Shown: positions 45,001-55,529, counted from the stretch's first letter. The stretch is 64,000 nucleotides of DNA from Diphasiastrum complanatum (GCA_029204225.1 CM055098.1:21951367-22015366); one strand, 5' to 3'. A program made the numbers and translations. Notes: generated by a model from the sequence alone, not told the origin.

Positions 45001-47977
45001 ATGAGTAAAAAGCTCTGGATACTTTGAATACTTGAAAACGCTTTGGATATTGAAAACTTGTTCGTCTTCAAAAACAACCCTCCTGTAATGCACAAAATCT
45101 GGTTCTTCTTATATGCTAAGATATTACTGGCAGGTTTTGTTGACTCTGCCAAAAATCACAAGGTTTAATCAGCAGGATCCTTGGTCAGGTATTTGACTTA
45201 AAACGTGGCATAGTTGCATAGAATTGCGTTTTTGGGAGGAGACGTTTCGGAAACCGCATTTTTGAGAAATGCGTTTCTCCTCCCAAAATCGCCAAAAAAA
45301 AAAAAAATTCCTTTTTTTGGAAAAATAGCTTATGGCTGAAATTTTTTTAGGGGATCAATGGTCAAACGAGCGTTTTGCCTCTCAGAAGTGCAGTAGATGG
45401 GGCACAAACAGATCTTATTTTCAATAGCTATTTGGTTGTTATTTGCTCTGGTTTTCAATAAATGCTCAGGGGGTTCGGGGGGCGGTAGCCGCCCGGTGGG
45501 GGGTTTGGGGGGCAACGCCCCCCAACGGCAGGGTCCGGGGGCTGCCGGTAGACCCCGGTGGGGAGTTTGGGAGGCAACGCCCCCCAACGGCAGGGTCCGG
45601 GGGCTGCCGGTAGACCCCGGCCCCGACGGTAAGGCCTCTTCATGACTTGGCCTTCCACTCCCTGAGCGAAAACACACTTACTGAGACCATCTGTGATCGT
45701 AACATACATGCTAGAGGTTAGTTTTGAATTTTTATCCTTGACAGAACCCAACATGGATTAATGCACCTGAACTGAACCATCCTGCACCCGAAACAGTTGG
45801 CAAATTACACAGGAATTATGCTCTTAATTAGAGCTTTCATCTGATACCCATATTGCCCAAAAGAAAAAACCAAATTTTTTTTTTAAAAAAAAAGTTTCTG
45901 GAATTTTTTCAAAAATTTCCGAAACGCGATTCTGAAACGCGTTTCAGAAACGCAGTGCAACTATGAAACGTGCACACCATTTTGCATGCATAATGGTCTG
46001 CACCAAACCATTCTGCATGCACAATGATATTTCCCACCAACACCATTAAATAAATAACAAAATCGGTACAACCCTCCAGGCAAGGCCCACGACCCTTTCT
46101 GGCCTATCGGAGGGAGTAATTAGCGAGTCCAATGTGGAGGAAGGGAGGTCAGATATTGGGCTTGTCAATTCTACCCACCATAATGAGCAATGAGCCAGGT
46201 TGGCCCGTTCCATGGTCTGCACCAAACCATTTTGCATGCACAATGATATTTCCCACCAACACCATTAAATAAATAACAAAATCGGTACAACCCTCCAGGC
46301 AAGGCCCACGACCCTTTCTGGCCTATCGGAGGGAGTAATTAGCGAGTCCAATGTGGAGGGAGGGAGGTCAGATATTGGGCTTGTCAATTCTACCCACCAT
46401 AATGAGCAACTGGGGAGGTTGCGGGCAGGCATTGCAGTGGTCCAACATGGGCCAGCTGCCACTCAAATGCAATCAGGAAATTTAGCTCATATAGATATAG
46501 ATCAGTGAGTACAGGTCCCCATAAAATTTTGAGCAAGCTGATGGAAGATTATAAGAATTTCGGGCAAAATGGCCTCAGAGGGTGACCTTTCGCAGCGTGA
46601 AAACTTTTTTTTTATAGCATGCATCTTCCACACGGAAGGTCATGTAAATTTTTCTTACATGCAACTTTTGCATCTCGGAAGGCAACTTTCGCATCTCGGA
46701 AGGTGCATGTAAAAAAATTTGGAAAAAAAAAAGGGGAGTCACAGAAAGTATGTTATGTGAGGCACTCCTTTTTCTTCATAAAAAAGCGAAAAATGATTTT
46801 ACGTCAATAAGAAATTCTCATCAACAAAAAGGGTTTCTGCCCCACCCGTTCCATGCCTCCCCCTCTCTCAAGTTCCTCCTAATCAGTCAGTCTAGTTTCA
46901 TGAGGAACAAAATCTCAAGATCACATGAGTGCATGCCCCTAAAATTTTGAGGCCCCACGAATTTCAGGGTGATCAAAATTGTTGAGATGGGTCAAATTTT
47001 GAATGAGCTCCCGAAAGTGCCGAGCAACCCCGCCATGTGACACCAAATGATTGGGCTGGACCAAAATGCCCGCACATGAGTGCGTGCAGATGAGGCGGCT
47101 TAAGGGGACCAAAAATCCTCCGAGTCATGGTACATAGCATAGCCTTGACTTTTATGATATCTATTATGAACCAACAAAAGCGGATTAAAGGCGTAGCAAA
47201 AACATCACATTAATGCATGGCAAAACCAATTTTTAGAACGATTTAATGTTTCTTGGTTTCCAAGGGGAGGCTCGAACCTGGGACCAAAGAAACTTTGGAT
47301 GCCAAGCTAACCAGTTGAGCCAACCCGGTTGGGTCTAGAACGATTTAATGACTCTTTTTACCCCTGAACTCATACTAAATCATTTGCAGGACTTTAAGCT
47401 CTCGTATCCCTTGAGCCTAGAACATGAAAGAAGAATGAACCGGTTACTTGATGAGATAATAATTAATTTATGAAGCTAGCAGTGTGAGGTAATTGACTGC
47501 TATACCTGTGTAATCTGCTAAGAGTGCTCTGCAAGGCCCTTGCAAAGTGTTGTTTGCCAAATCTAGAATCCAGAATCCAAGTACGAAAACTGTGATTGCA
47601 CGAATTCTGGATGTTGGAGAATCTCCGAGAAGATAACCAAGATCTGACGAGAAACCGATCAGCAGCACCGCGAGAACAACTAGAATCGCTCCCACCACAA
47701 TAAATGGCCTCCGACGTCCCCAGGAGCCTGGCCAATTGTCACTGTAGTGCCCAACTACTGGCTGTACGATCATTCCTGAAATGGGACCACACAGCCATAT
47801 GTAGCTTGCAAATGTGTGCGGTATGCCAAGCTCTTGAACATAGGGAGTTAGCAACGAAAGCTGGATCGCCCAGCCAAATTGAACTCCTACAGCAACGGAT
47901 GCTACTCTGGCCAGAGCCCTGAGCGGCACCCGATTTTTGCCCTTGTTTGATTTCCGCACACCTCCAGTACCGTCCAT
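38908..47977 (-). CDS. SUT: Sucrose/H+ symporter (SUT/SUC family), five exons
   Basis: Spliced CDS of five exons (47977-47506, 41656-40773, 40138-40075, 39592-39549, 39099-38908), 551 codons plus stop, with all introns GT-AG and phases consistent. It is a 12-helix MFS sucrose transporter that moves sucrose with protons across the plasma membrane or tonoplast. Family signatures: [19 protein letters not shown] with the conserved His (residue 54), SWGRRRPFI (RxGRR-type loop, residues 85-93), [80 protein letters not shown] and [13 protein letters not shown]. The short N-terminus and moderate acidic central loop ([12 protein letters not shown]) suggest a SUT4-like rather than SUT2-like type, which is inference. 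No frameshift or stop; length is normal. It is the only clearly intact host gene here. Confidence 0.95.
39549..39592 (-). CDS. SUT: Sucrose transporter exon 4
   Basis: 44 bases between CATATAG and CACAG|GTGAGT, encoding [15 protein letters not shown] with the split Gly. This is the conserved [11 protein letters not shown] helix start, too short to be found by ORF scanning. Confidence 0.93.
40075..40138 (-). CDS. SUT: Sucrose transporter exon 3
   Basis: 64 bases between CGTCCCAG and G|GTAAAG, encoding [20 protein letters not shown] then Q. This matches the conserved PYAL segment of the family. Confidence 0.93.
40773..41656 (-). CDS. SUT: Sucrose transporter exon 2
   Basis: Acceptor TTCAATGCAG, donor CTTGCG|GTAATG. 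It encodes [20 protein letters not shown] through helices 5-6, the central cytosolic loop and helices 7 to about 10. The loop is rich in Asp/Ser. Confidence 0.95.
42195..42221 (+). other. Possible gypsy polypurine tract in intron 1
   Basis: TCTGAGGACAGAACTACAAT followed by AGGGGGG and TGTGTGCAATACAC resembles the 3' end of plant gypsy elements (Glu/Asp-coding GA-rich end, G run, TG of the LTR). No partner LTR or pol was found nearby, so this is weak. Confidence 0.3.
43619..43953 (+). mobile_element. Putative short LTR (solo or 5') in intron 1
   Basis: 335 bases starting TGTTGAAAAAAGG and ending GGTATTACA. A TATA-like CTATAAATACACC lies near 43677. The bases just after the end, ATTAGTATCATGGAGCCC, resemble the initiator tRNA-Met primer site TGGTATCAGAGCC of copia and TRIM elements. 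A purine-rich AGTAGGAAAATACTAGGAAG lies just before the start. No coding region follows. Confidence 0.45.
44323..44337 (+). repeat. Poly-C run in intron 1
   Basis: Cytosine homopolymer read directly, likely length-variable. Confidence 0.9.
44472..44720. repeat. Tandem duplication, period about 143 bp, in intron 1
   Basis: ATTCAACAGTGGTGGCTGCC and the following ~100 bases (CGTCACCAACATCTTTAAGG, CTTTCGTTGTGGTTGGATGG) occur at 44472 and again at 44615, almost identical. Confidence 0.92.
45201..45973. mobile_element. hAT-like non-autonomous transposon in intron 1
   Basis: Ends CATAGTTGCA (45209) and TGCAACTATG (45965) are perfect 10 bp inverse complements, with looser pairing further in. The flanks AAACGTGG (45201-45208) and AAACGTGC (45966-45973) form an 8 bp target duplication with one mismatch, as in hAT elements. 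The interior holds a GC-rich tandem block in otherwise AT-rich DNA. No transposase. Gly/Pro-rich ORFs across it are artefacts of the repeat. Confidence 0.78.
45500..45625. repeat. GC-rich tandem repeat, about 62 bp x 2
   Basis: GCAACGCCCCCCAACGGCAG then GGTCCGGGGGCTGCCGGTAG occurs twice (units starting near 45504 and 45566) within the hAT-like element. Composition is far from the surrounding intron. Confidence 0.9.
45990..46415. repeat. Tandem duplication, period 219 bp, in intron 1
   Basis: GGTCTGCACCAAACCATTCT at 45994 recurs at 46213 with near identity for about 200 bases (TCGGTACAACCCTCCAGGCA, CTATCGGAGGGAGTAATTAG). Confidence 0.95.
46580..46720. repeat. Small direct/inverted repeats around TCTCGGAAGG
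   Basis: GCATCTCGGAAGG occurs twice about 22 bases apart, with GGAAGGTCATGTAA and GGAAGGTGCATGTAA. The words can pair locally with TTACATG. No function seen. Confidence 0.6.
47234..47350 (-). mobile_element. tRNA-derived retroposon (SINE-like) with 15 bp target duplication
   Basis: On the minus strand the 87 bp insert contains TGGCTCAACTGGTTAG (Pol III box A, plus coordinates around 47311-47322) and GGTTCGAGCC (box B, 47269-47278), spaced as in a tRNA gene, then ends CCAAGAAA. The exact direct repeat TAGAACGATTTAATG flanks it at 47234-47248 and 47336-47350. This fits a retroposed tRNA-like RNA. It does not fold as a normal tRNA by eye, so it is not called a functional tRNA. It lies in intron 1 of the transporter, transcribed in the same direction. 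Confidence 0.75.
47506..47977 (-). CDS. SUT: Sucrose transporter exon 1
   Basis: ATG at 47977-47975 fits the family N-terminus: a short basic segment ([15 protein letters not shown]) before helix 1. The exon ends ACACAG|GTATAG with one base of a split Gly codon. It covers about the first four helices. Confidence 0.95.
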
Positions 47978-48256
47978 CCTTGCTCACCAATTCCTCTCTG
48001 ACCTCAAGCCACCCCTCTTCTTTTTCGGATCTGATGGCTACACACCTTAAATCAGCAATTGATTCCTTGCCATCAATCAATCGATTGTGTGTACTTTGCA
48101 GAGAGCTGGGATTCTGAATTTTCTGATTACTCAAACACAAATGCTGATACTAGGTACGATGCTGAGCATTCAAGCTTTTACCGGATCGAAATTGCAGACA
48201 GATCAGATGTGTGTGAGAAAGCATTCCACGTTGAACTTCAGTCTCTAGAAATTTTA

Positions 48257-48308
<52 letters not shown>

Positions 48309-48380
48309 TACGAAAGCAACGAAAAGGAGAGTGAGCGATAGCCCCTCCTCACAAACTGGCTTCCTTCCTCTATATAATAA
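47978..48380 (-). promoter_or_regulatory. 5' leader and putative TATA box of the sucrose transporter
   Basis: On the minus strand TTATATAG at about 48372-48380 is a TATA-box candidate, roughly 400 bases before the start codon. Downstream is a (CT)n tract (48261-48301 on the complement), typical of plant leaders. Three short upstream ORFs begin with ATG at 48224, 48169 and 48073, and all end before the main start. The transcription start is not proven. Confidence 0.5.
48261..48301 (+). repeat. (GA)n tract in the leader of the transporter gene
   Basis: About 20 GA units, reading as (CT)n on the transcribed strand. Pyrimidine-rich tracts are frequent in plant 5' leaders. Confidence 0.95.
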
Positions 48381-48399
48381 GGAATATCCGACATGAATC

Positions 48400-50160
48400 T
48401 TCCGAGTAATTAATGCCATGGTGTCTTTTACTTGCCCCACTTTGATGTTAACCACGCTTCAGAACAACCAATTGCCCTAATTCCTACATAACCTGTGGCA
48501 AAATCTGAACGCTCTTTATAATTTCCAACCATAGTGAGCACAGAATCCAAACCCACCACTAAGATATTGCGCCCTTGGATGCTTTGTGATACGAGAGCGC
48601 ATCCCCCAAAAGAGATAGGAATCATGATCGCCATACAAGCGGTCCTTGGGGCCTGGCCCCATCTTAAAAACCACAAATGCTTTTGCTTTTGCTCTGGTCC
48701 ATGCGTTGTTTCTAGGCCACCCATGGTGATAAGGCTACCTCCTAAGTACCCTATGCGCATTGCAATGCTCGTGAAAAATTGACAAATACAAAACATTTTT
48801 CATCGCTTTATTTTGGATTTATAGGTTTTTTTATGGCTCGAAGTCAGCTAGTTTTAAGTATAAATCTTAGGTTTTAAGGTTTTATTTTAATCTTTTATCG
48901 ATTTCGTAATAGTTTTGCGGGTTTTTTATAAGGGTAGGTTGAGATTTTTTTACGAGCTCTGGCCCATGGTCAAGACTCAAGACTCAATAACGAGGGAAGC
49001 TCGGCCTCCGAGGCCCCTTTTGCCAAGGAAGGACTTTAGATCGAGGCCACTCGAAGGCAACCCATGTGCAAGGCCCCTACAAAAATGGCCTTCTCTTAAA
49101 ATTTTCATTAAAACTTAAGTTTTCTAATTATTATATTTAAAAAAAATTAAAGTTGCATTCAAGCTTTACTTTAGAGTGTGATATTACATGTATCTTCTAG
49201 TGTTAGTACAATTGGTACATTTGCATTTAGCTTCCAATGGAAGGTTTTCCATTTTCTTTAGACATCCAAAACCTTAAAACTTTCTTTATCAAATATTTTC
49301 ATGGAAAAGTGGATGGTCCTTTTGCTCTCAAAGGGCCACAAATAAAGCCTTCCACAACGTTATATATGTCCTTGATTTTCATAAAAATCAATGCATTTTT
49401 ATTATTCTATTCATTAATAAAAAAAAGCTTCCATTCAAATTGCAGGGTATGAAATATCTAGTGTAGGAGTAAAATTGGCACAAAATAGAATGTTCTTTGT
49501 TCATGAAAATCTACCAAAAGGTTGAGTAATAAAATATAATATAAAGGGTACTAAAATTCCAGCTAGGTGTCGGAGAAAGTCGCAAGTTAGGGTTGGGGCC
49601 TTTACCCCTATGAGGGGCCCTACCTGAGGGCGACAGCCAAGGCAAGGCCCAAACCTCAAACTTTAGTCAGCATAAACTTCGTACAGCCTTGCTCGAGAGC
49701 ATTGCATGGGCATTTACCTGCGCAAAGCCTTGCCCATGCAATGTCCTAGGAGTTTACGAGTGAAAAAAGTACTTAACAAAAAACCAAGTTTGTCAAAGTT
49801 CAAAATATCCTTATATCTTTTATCTAAAAGGTGACCATCAATTTACATGTCATTTTGAAAGTTCCGAGTAAAATTAGCCCTTCAATCAAAAAGGTGGGTA
49901 TGTTTGTCAAATTCTAAGCCTAAGAAATGGGTGTAGGAGAATCCAACATGGGATGGTGGATTTTGTATTACCATTTGATGATCGTTAGTCTCATGGAAAA
50001 ATCTTTACCTTGTGCTTATTGTATATTTTATGGTTTGATGGGACACTCTTTATGTGTGAGTGAAAGTATATGAGCATGAATTTTCTAGATTCTACATCTT
50101 AAAGGTTTGAATTTTAAGATTCCCTTTCTTTTGTGAAAAGGGGTATATTCCCCTTCATGC
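48400..50160. other. Unassigned region upstream of the transporter
   Basis: No gene recognised in about 1.75 kb. It includes two GC-richer patches (48950-49080 and 49590-49760). Distal promoter elements of the transporter could lie in the first few hundred bases. Confidence 0.4.
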
Positions 50161-50164
50161 CATT

Positions 50165-50660
50165 ATGTGGAATATGAGGTGGCAAGGGTTGTTTGCCACC
50201 AACTCATGGTGATTATTTTGGTACCTAGAGACACTCCAGAATATATCTTTCATGTTGGCAATGGTGTGTTCTCTTGGTCAAGTAAGAAACAAGATACAAT
50301 TATTCTTCACCAAAGAGGCGGAGTACAAAGCCCTATAGTCAACTATGCAGGAGGCAGTTTGGTTAAAAAGGATGATGGAAGACATTGGCATCCTACAAAG
50401 TAAGCCTACAATGAATATGTATTATTGCTAAGTGCCATTTAGCTACCTAAGAATCCTGTATTTCATGCACGCACGAAGCATATAGATATTAAATATCATT
50501 TCATTAGAGAAGAGATACTATCTAATGAAATAAATGTAGTGCATTGCAGAACAGAGGATCAGCTAGCAAAAATACTTACTAAAGCTCTAAATGTTGAAAA
50601 ATTTGAGTTTTTTTAGATAAAATCTGTTTGTAAGAAAAATATATTAGGGCTTAATTAGAA
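50165..50660 (+). pseudogene. Ty1/copia RNase H remnant (copia-3)
   Basis: Reading FSWSSKKQDTI, then in other frames KEAEYKA, AVWLKRMMEDIGI and later IKYHFIREEILSNEINVVHC, RTEDQLAKILTKALNVEKFE. These are the conserved RNase H blocks of copia pol. Frame changes occur at about 50310 and 50400. The LTR start follows. Confidence 0.85.
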
Positions 50661-50664
50661 AGAG

Positions 50665-50746
50665 TGTTAGAATTAGTAAGCCTAGTTTATTTCTCAATCT
50701 TATGAACATTTCTAGTTTTAGTAGTTTTTAAGTTTTCCTCTTATAA

Positions 50747-50801
<55 letters not shown>
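50665..50801 (+). mobile_element. Start of copia-3 3' LTR with (GT)n
   Basis: AGAAAGAG then TGTTAGAATTAG marks a likely LTR start just after the RNase H remnant. A (GT)n tract of about 25 units follows at 50750-50801. The far end of the LTR is not identifiable. Confidence 0.5.
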
Positions 50802-50802
<1 letters not shown>

Positions 50803-51535
50803 TGATGGGGCGGTAGAACGCGAACGGAGAAAAGAGAAGGAAATAGTTGTGGAACGACTTTCCCGTTATTACGGGCTGCTACGTGCAAGAACAATTGAAA
50901 GGAATGTGAATAGTAAGCTATAATCACAGCTCAAGCACTCTGCCCAACAAGATCTTAAGAAGTCAATTCATTCTCAAAAACAAATGGATGAATGAGTACA
51001 GTCCACCGAAGAGATTAGAAACTGTGTGAGGTATTACTGGAAATCAGATTCAATAAGAAGTTCAGTATTGTGTGATGCAAATGGCAAGTTCCTCGGGTGT
51101 CAAAAACAACCATCGTCTGATCAGAAACTGAGGAGTCGTAGATTCCATATTCTTATCAGAGTGAGTAAACGAGCGTAATCAAGCAAAAGCGAAGTGCATT
51201 CAAATCACAATAAGCATTCATCTACGTTATACACAGATAGAAAAGCCTATTGCTGCTATATTACACTGAAGCACAACAAATAAGTTACAACCAGTATGGC
51301 AAAGGCTCAAAATCATTCGTCTCATGGACGGAGCATCAAATAGAGTATGTGATGAAGATGTATTTATACACCGGATCTACGTATCTAATTACAATAAATG
51401 TTTGTCATCTAACTAAGTACTTTGTTGTACTCAGGGAGTAGTTGAACTACAATGACAAAATGACAGTTGTACAATAAATACATGCTCAGGTGACTCGGGA
51501 TCGCTGACGTGGACGAGAACGTCACATATTTTCTC
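50802..51535. other. Unassigned region between copia-3 and copia-2
   Basis: No coding motif. It may include LTR sequence of one of the two flanking copia elements, which point towards each other. Confidence 0.35.
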
Positions 51536-51559
51536 TCACTTCGTATTTTTTGGGAAGTG

Positions 51560-51975
51560 GCTGGAAATGTTTCTCATTGAAATAGATAACCTTCGCATTT
51601 TTCTCTCACTTTGCATTTTTCGCGAAAAAGCCAGTGTTGAAAACAGTTCATTTGTTGAGGTGATTGTTTTGTTGCACTTTTGCAAAAAAGCCGAAAAGCC
51701 AAAAAAGACGAAAAAGGAGAAAAAGCCGACGAAAAGTTCACTTCTTTGAAATAGTTGAAAAAAAATATTGTCGAGAAATAGTGACTTATTGAAGTTGTTG
51801 AAGAAGTTGGAGACTTCAAACACTTCGGATGTGGAAGAAGTCAGACACTTCAGCTCATGAACGAAGTTGCCGAAGAAGTCAAAGACTTTGGACACTTCAT
51901 ATGTGGAAGAAGTCAGACACTTCAGGAATGAAGTTGTCAAGTCGAAGACTTCAGAGACTTCGGATGTGAAATGAC
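51560..51975. repeat. GAAGTC-rich imperfect repeats at the 3' end of copia-2
   Basis: The block ATGTGGAAGAAGTCAGACAC with TTCAG occurs twice (near 51826 and 51900), set in many shorter GAAGTTG/GACTTC/ACTTCGGATGTG words. Before it lies a run of GAAAAAGCC-type repeats (51690-51740). On the minus strand it reads as repeated CLTSSTYEVSKVFDFFGNF/CLTSSTSEVFEVSNFF peptides downstream of the copia stop region. Confidence 0.75.
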
Positions 51976-54760
51976 TTGATTGTTGAAGAAGTCGAGGGTG
52001 ATCAGGCGTATCTTCGTCAAGTTCAGCATGCTAAAAAACTTCTGATGCTTGATCCTAGGAAGCGCTATAGTGAAGATGTCTGCAACCATTTCTGTTGTGG
52101 AGCAATATTGAAGGATCACTTGCCCTGACAAAACTTTCTTCCGAATGAAATGATACTGGATTTCTATGTGCGTAGACTTGCCATGAAATCTGGGATTCAG
52201 CAACAGTGAATTACAGCTCAAGCTGTCACACAGAATGGTGGTAGCATTGAACTGGGTGTGATGTAGGTTGTGAAGTAATAATTTGATCCATATAGCTTCT
52301 TTAGAAGCTTGACATGTTGCGATGTACTCTGCCTATGTCGAAGAAAGCGCAATTGATTTTTGCTTCCTTGAGTTCCACAAAATCGCCTGCCAGATAGAAA
52401 CAGAACCTGGAGGTAGATTTTTTGGTGGAGACTGTTCCTCCCCAATCTGAGTCAGAGTAGCCTCGCAGGGGACGAGTGAGTCGATAGCATTTCCATCATA
52501 ACACAGAATGTGATCTAACATTCATGAATATATCTCATCACTCTCTTTAATGCTTTTCAATGAGAGATCCTAGGATTAGACATGAATTGACTTAACATGC
52601 TAACAATGTATGCTAAATCTGGTCTAGTACATAGCATCGAATACATCAAAGATCCGATTAGTGAATGATAAGGGTACTTCGCTAAGTCGAGTACTTCACT
52701 ATCGGTCTCAACACAAGAAGATTTAGTCAATACAATACTTGGATCCATTGGTGTCTCAATTGGTTTGCAATCAGAACATATGAAAATTTTCATGTCTTTT
52801 AGATATGTCTACTGGCTAAGATAGATCTTATTTTGAAGTCTATTTCTAGTAATGTGAATTCCTAGCAAAGAATGGACAGCGCCTAGATCAGTCATGTCAA
52901 ATTCTTTTGACAGATCACTCTTAGTAGTGTGCAGTAGGAAAGTGTCATTAGACAAAATAAATGCATCATCTACGTATAGAGCTATGTGGACTGAATGGAA
53001 ACCTATATGCTTGTAATAAACATTACTTTCAGCTGAATTGCTTGCAAAACCCAATTGAATGAGGTAAGAGTTTATTCTATCAAACCATGCTCTTGCGGCC
53101 TATTTTAGACCATAGATTGATTTGTGCAGCTTGCACACTTTGTGCTCTTGGCCCTTGACTTCGAATCCTTTTGGTTGGAAGGTATACAGCTCCTCTTCGA
53201 CATTGCCATTGAGAAACGTTTTCTTGACATCCATCTAGTGTATTTTGAGATCTTTCGTGGCTGCTAATGCAATTAGAGTCTTGATTGACTGCATTTTGAC
53301 AACAGGACTGAAAATTTCTTGACAATCTACTCCTTGGACTTGAGTGAATCCTTTAGCCACCAGATGTGCTTTCCATTTTGCAATGGAACCATCAGAATTG
53401 ATCTTCTTCTTGAAGATCCACTTGTTGTCGATAACTCTCTTATGAGTGGGGAAGTCGTCCAAGTCTGATTCATCAAAAGTGAGTTGTACGCTTTCCATAG
53501 CTTCTTGCCACTTCACAGCATCCTTGGAGTTAATTCCTTCGGCTAGCGTCTCTGGTTCTTTTGATGAAGTCCAGAATGATTGAGGTGTATACCTCTCAGG
53601 AACTGTCTGAGTCCGTGAGGATCTGCGAATGCTAGGTTGACTAGGATGCGATGGTGCTTCTTCTTGAATTTTTTCAGATCTGCTCGAGCTAGCTTGGTCT
53701 GGTCTGGTGACAGGTACCGACTTTTGTAGCTGTAGTTGCAGATTCTGTAGAAGAAACATTATCATTGGAAGATTCCATGCTACGTAAAATAGGATGAAAT
53801 GACATAGCATCGTTTATATCGATGGTTGTTTCAAATCATAGTATGTGTGTTCTTGGAAGATTACATCCCTAGAGACAAATCCTACCTTGGTGGATGGATC
53901 ATAAACTTTGTAAGCTTTATGTTCATCAGGATAGCCAATGAAAATACATTTATTTGTCCTATAATCCAACTTCTTCCTAAGCTGTCTAGGAATGTGAATA
54001 AAACATATACAACCAAATATTTTTAAATGGCTGACAGTAGGCTTGTGTCTATGCCATATTTCATAAGGAGTTTTGTTGTTGACTGCTTTAGTGCTGGATC
54101 TGTTCTGTACGTAACAAGCTGTGGCAGTAGCTTCTACCCAAAACTTTACAGGTAAGTGCGCTGATGTAGCATGGCTCTGGCTGAGTTGAGAAGTTTTCAA
54201 TTCTTCCTTTCTGCAACTCCATTCTTTTGAGGAGAATAGAAAGTTGTGAACTGTCTTCGAATGTCATGTTCATCCAAGTAGTTGGACATCTCGTTAGAGA
54301 GGTATTCGCCGCCACCATCAGTTTGGAGAGCTTTCACTTTTGTAGATGTTTGTGTCTCAACCATGGCCTTGAATTTTTTGAAGCATTCAAAGGCTTCTGA
54401 TTTGTGCTTAAGGAACATGGTTGTAGACATCTAGAATATTCATCTATAAAAGTGATAAAATAAATTGCATCTCCTAAGGATGGAGTTGGCATTGGACCAC
54501 AAAGATCGCTATGTACAAGATCTAATACATGTTTTGTTTTGATAGAATGTGATTTGGGAAACTTGCTTCTAGAGTGTTTGCCATAGATGCAGGATTCACA
54601 AAAGAAAGATTTCTTATTCAATGAAAAAGGAAAATACAATTCATCAACTAGATTATTACAATGCATATAAGAAAATGATCTTGTATTCACGTGTCCAAAT
54701 CGACTATGCCACAAAATAGCATTATCGTTTACATTTTCATGAGAGATACTGGAAGGGCTT
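51976..54760 (-). pseudogene. Ty1/copia pol, integrase to RNase H (copia-2)
   Basis: From right to left: GAG-pre-integrase (WHSRFGHVNTRSFSYMHCNN, FCESCIYGKHSRSKFP); integrase (VLDLVHSDLCGPMPTPSLGD, YFITFIDEYSR, QTDGGGEYLSNEMSNYLDEH, TFYSPQKNGVAERKN, LRKKLDYRTNKCIFIGY); RT (NKWIFKKKINSDGSIAKWKA, VKTLIALAA region, LYVDDAFILSND near 52970, YHSLIGSLMYSMLCTRPDLA); RNase H (QAILWNSRKQKSIALSST, THIEIQYHFIRKKVLSG, TEMVADIFTIALPR). Catalytic residues are visible, but there are several frameshifts and stops. The gag part is absent. It is the most complete copia here. Confidence 0.93.
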
Positions 54761-55529
54761 GATCATAGGGGCATCACTCAAGAAAACCATCATGATTAAG
54801 GAGCTCAACGAATGCATCTAACTCATGGAGGCTCTTCTCATTTTAGCATGGAGTTGATACAATACACAAAAAGCTCCTCTACACAAAGAGGGAGTCTCTT
54901 AAATAAGCAAGAGATCTTCTTAGGTGGCATCCTTGTGGAAATTTTTCCACATTTCACAAATTACAAGTGGAATAATGCTCTCCACTAGAGGTCACCATCA
55001 GAAGGTGGCTCACTCTACTTTCTTTAAGAGGGGTCTACTTGCACTTATTTCTTTGGCCTAGAAATACTAGTTCCTACATGGTCATTCCATCTTCCGGGAT
55101 TCACCATGAGGCTGGCTTACAAAGTTCTGGCTTGTCATTACTAACTAGTATTCCTCAGCTCTCATACTCGACTCTCAGTCTTTGTTCATCTCGTCCCCTC
55201 ATAGACCTCCTCGGTCTAAGGTGAGAGGTGCTCTTGAGTTGCTCTGTCCAAGTATCTTGGGGATTCGTAAGAATCAGCCAACAGAGCTAAGAAACCAGCT
55301 TACACCTATTGGAGAGCCGATCAAGGATGTGAAACTTGTGCACACTACAACGAGCAACATGACAAAAATCTTACAAATGTTTGTAAGTGGCATCACATCA
55401 AGGGAGAGATTTTCAACCTTGAAAATCTGCATCAGATATTGTTACAGGAGGAACAAAGACGCGAAGTGGTTAAATCGTGACATGCCACATCAAAAGATCA
55501 AGCATTGCTAGCTAAAGACAAACAAAAGG
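54761..55529. other. Unassigned region between copia-2 and copia-4
   Basis: No protein family recognised. From about 55370 the sequence may belong to the gag of copia-4 but is too decayed to align by eye. Confidence 0.4.

Noticed and set aside
45330-45754. Gly/Pro-rich ORFs on both strands
   Set aside because: Artefacts of the GC-rich tandem repeat inside the hAT-like element.
47249-47335. Functional tRNA gene
   Set aside because: Box A and box B are present, but an acceptor stem and normal anticodon arm could not be paired by eye. The 15 bp flanking duplication points to retroposition.
47739-48140. 133-codon ORF overlapping the transporter start
   Set aside because: It begins with TTG rather than ATG and is in another frame; the transporter frame is clearly the conserved one.
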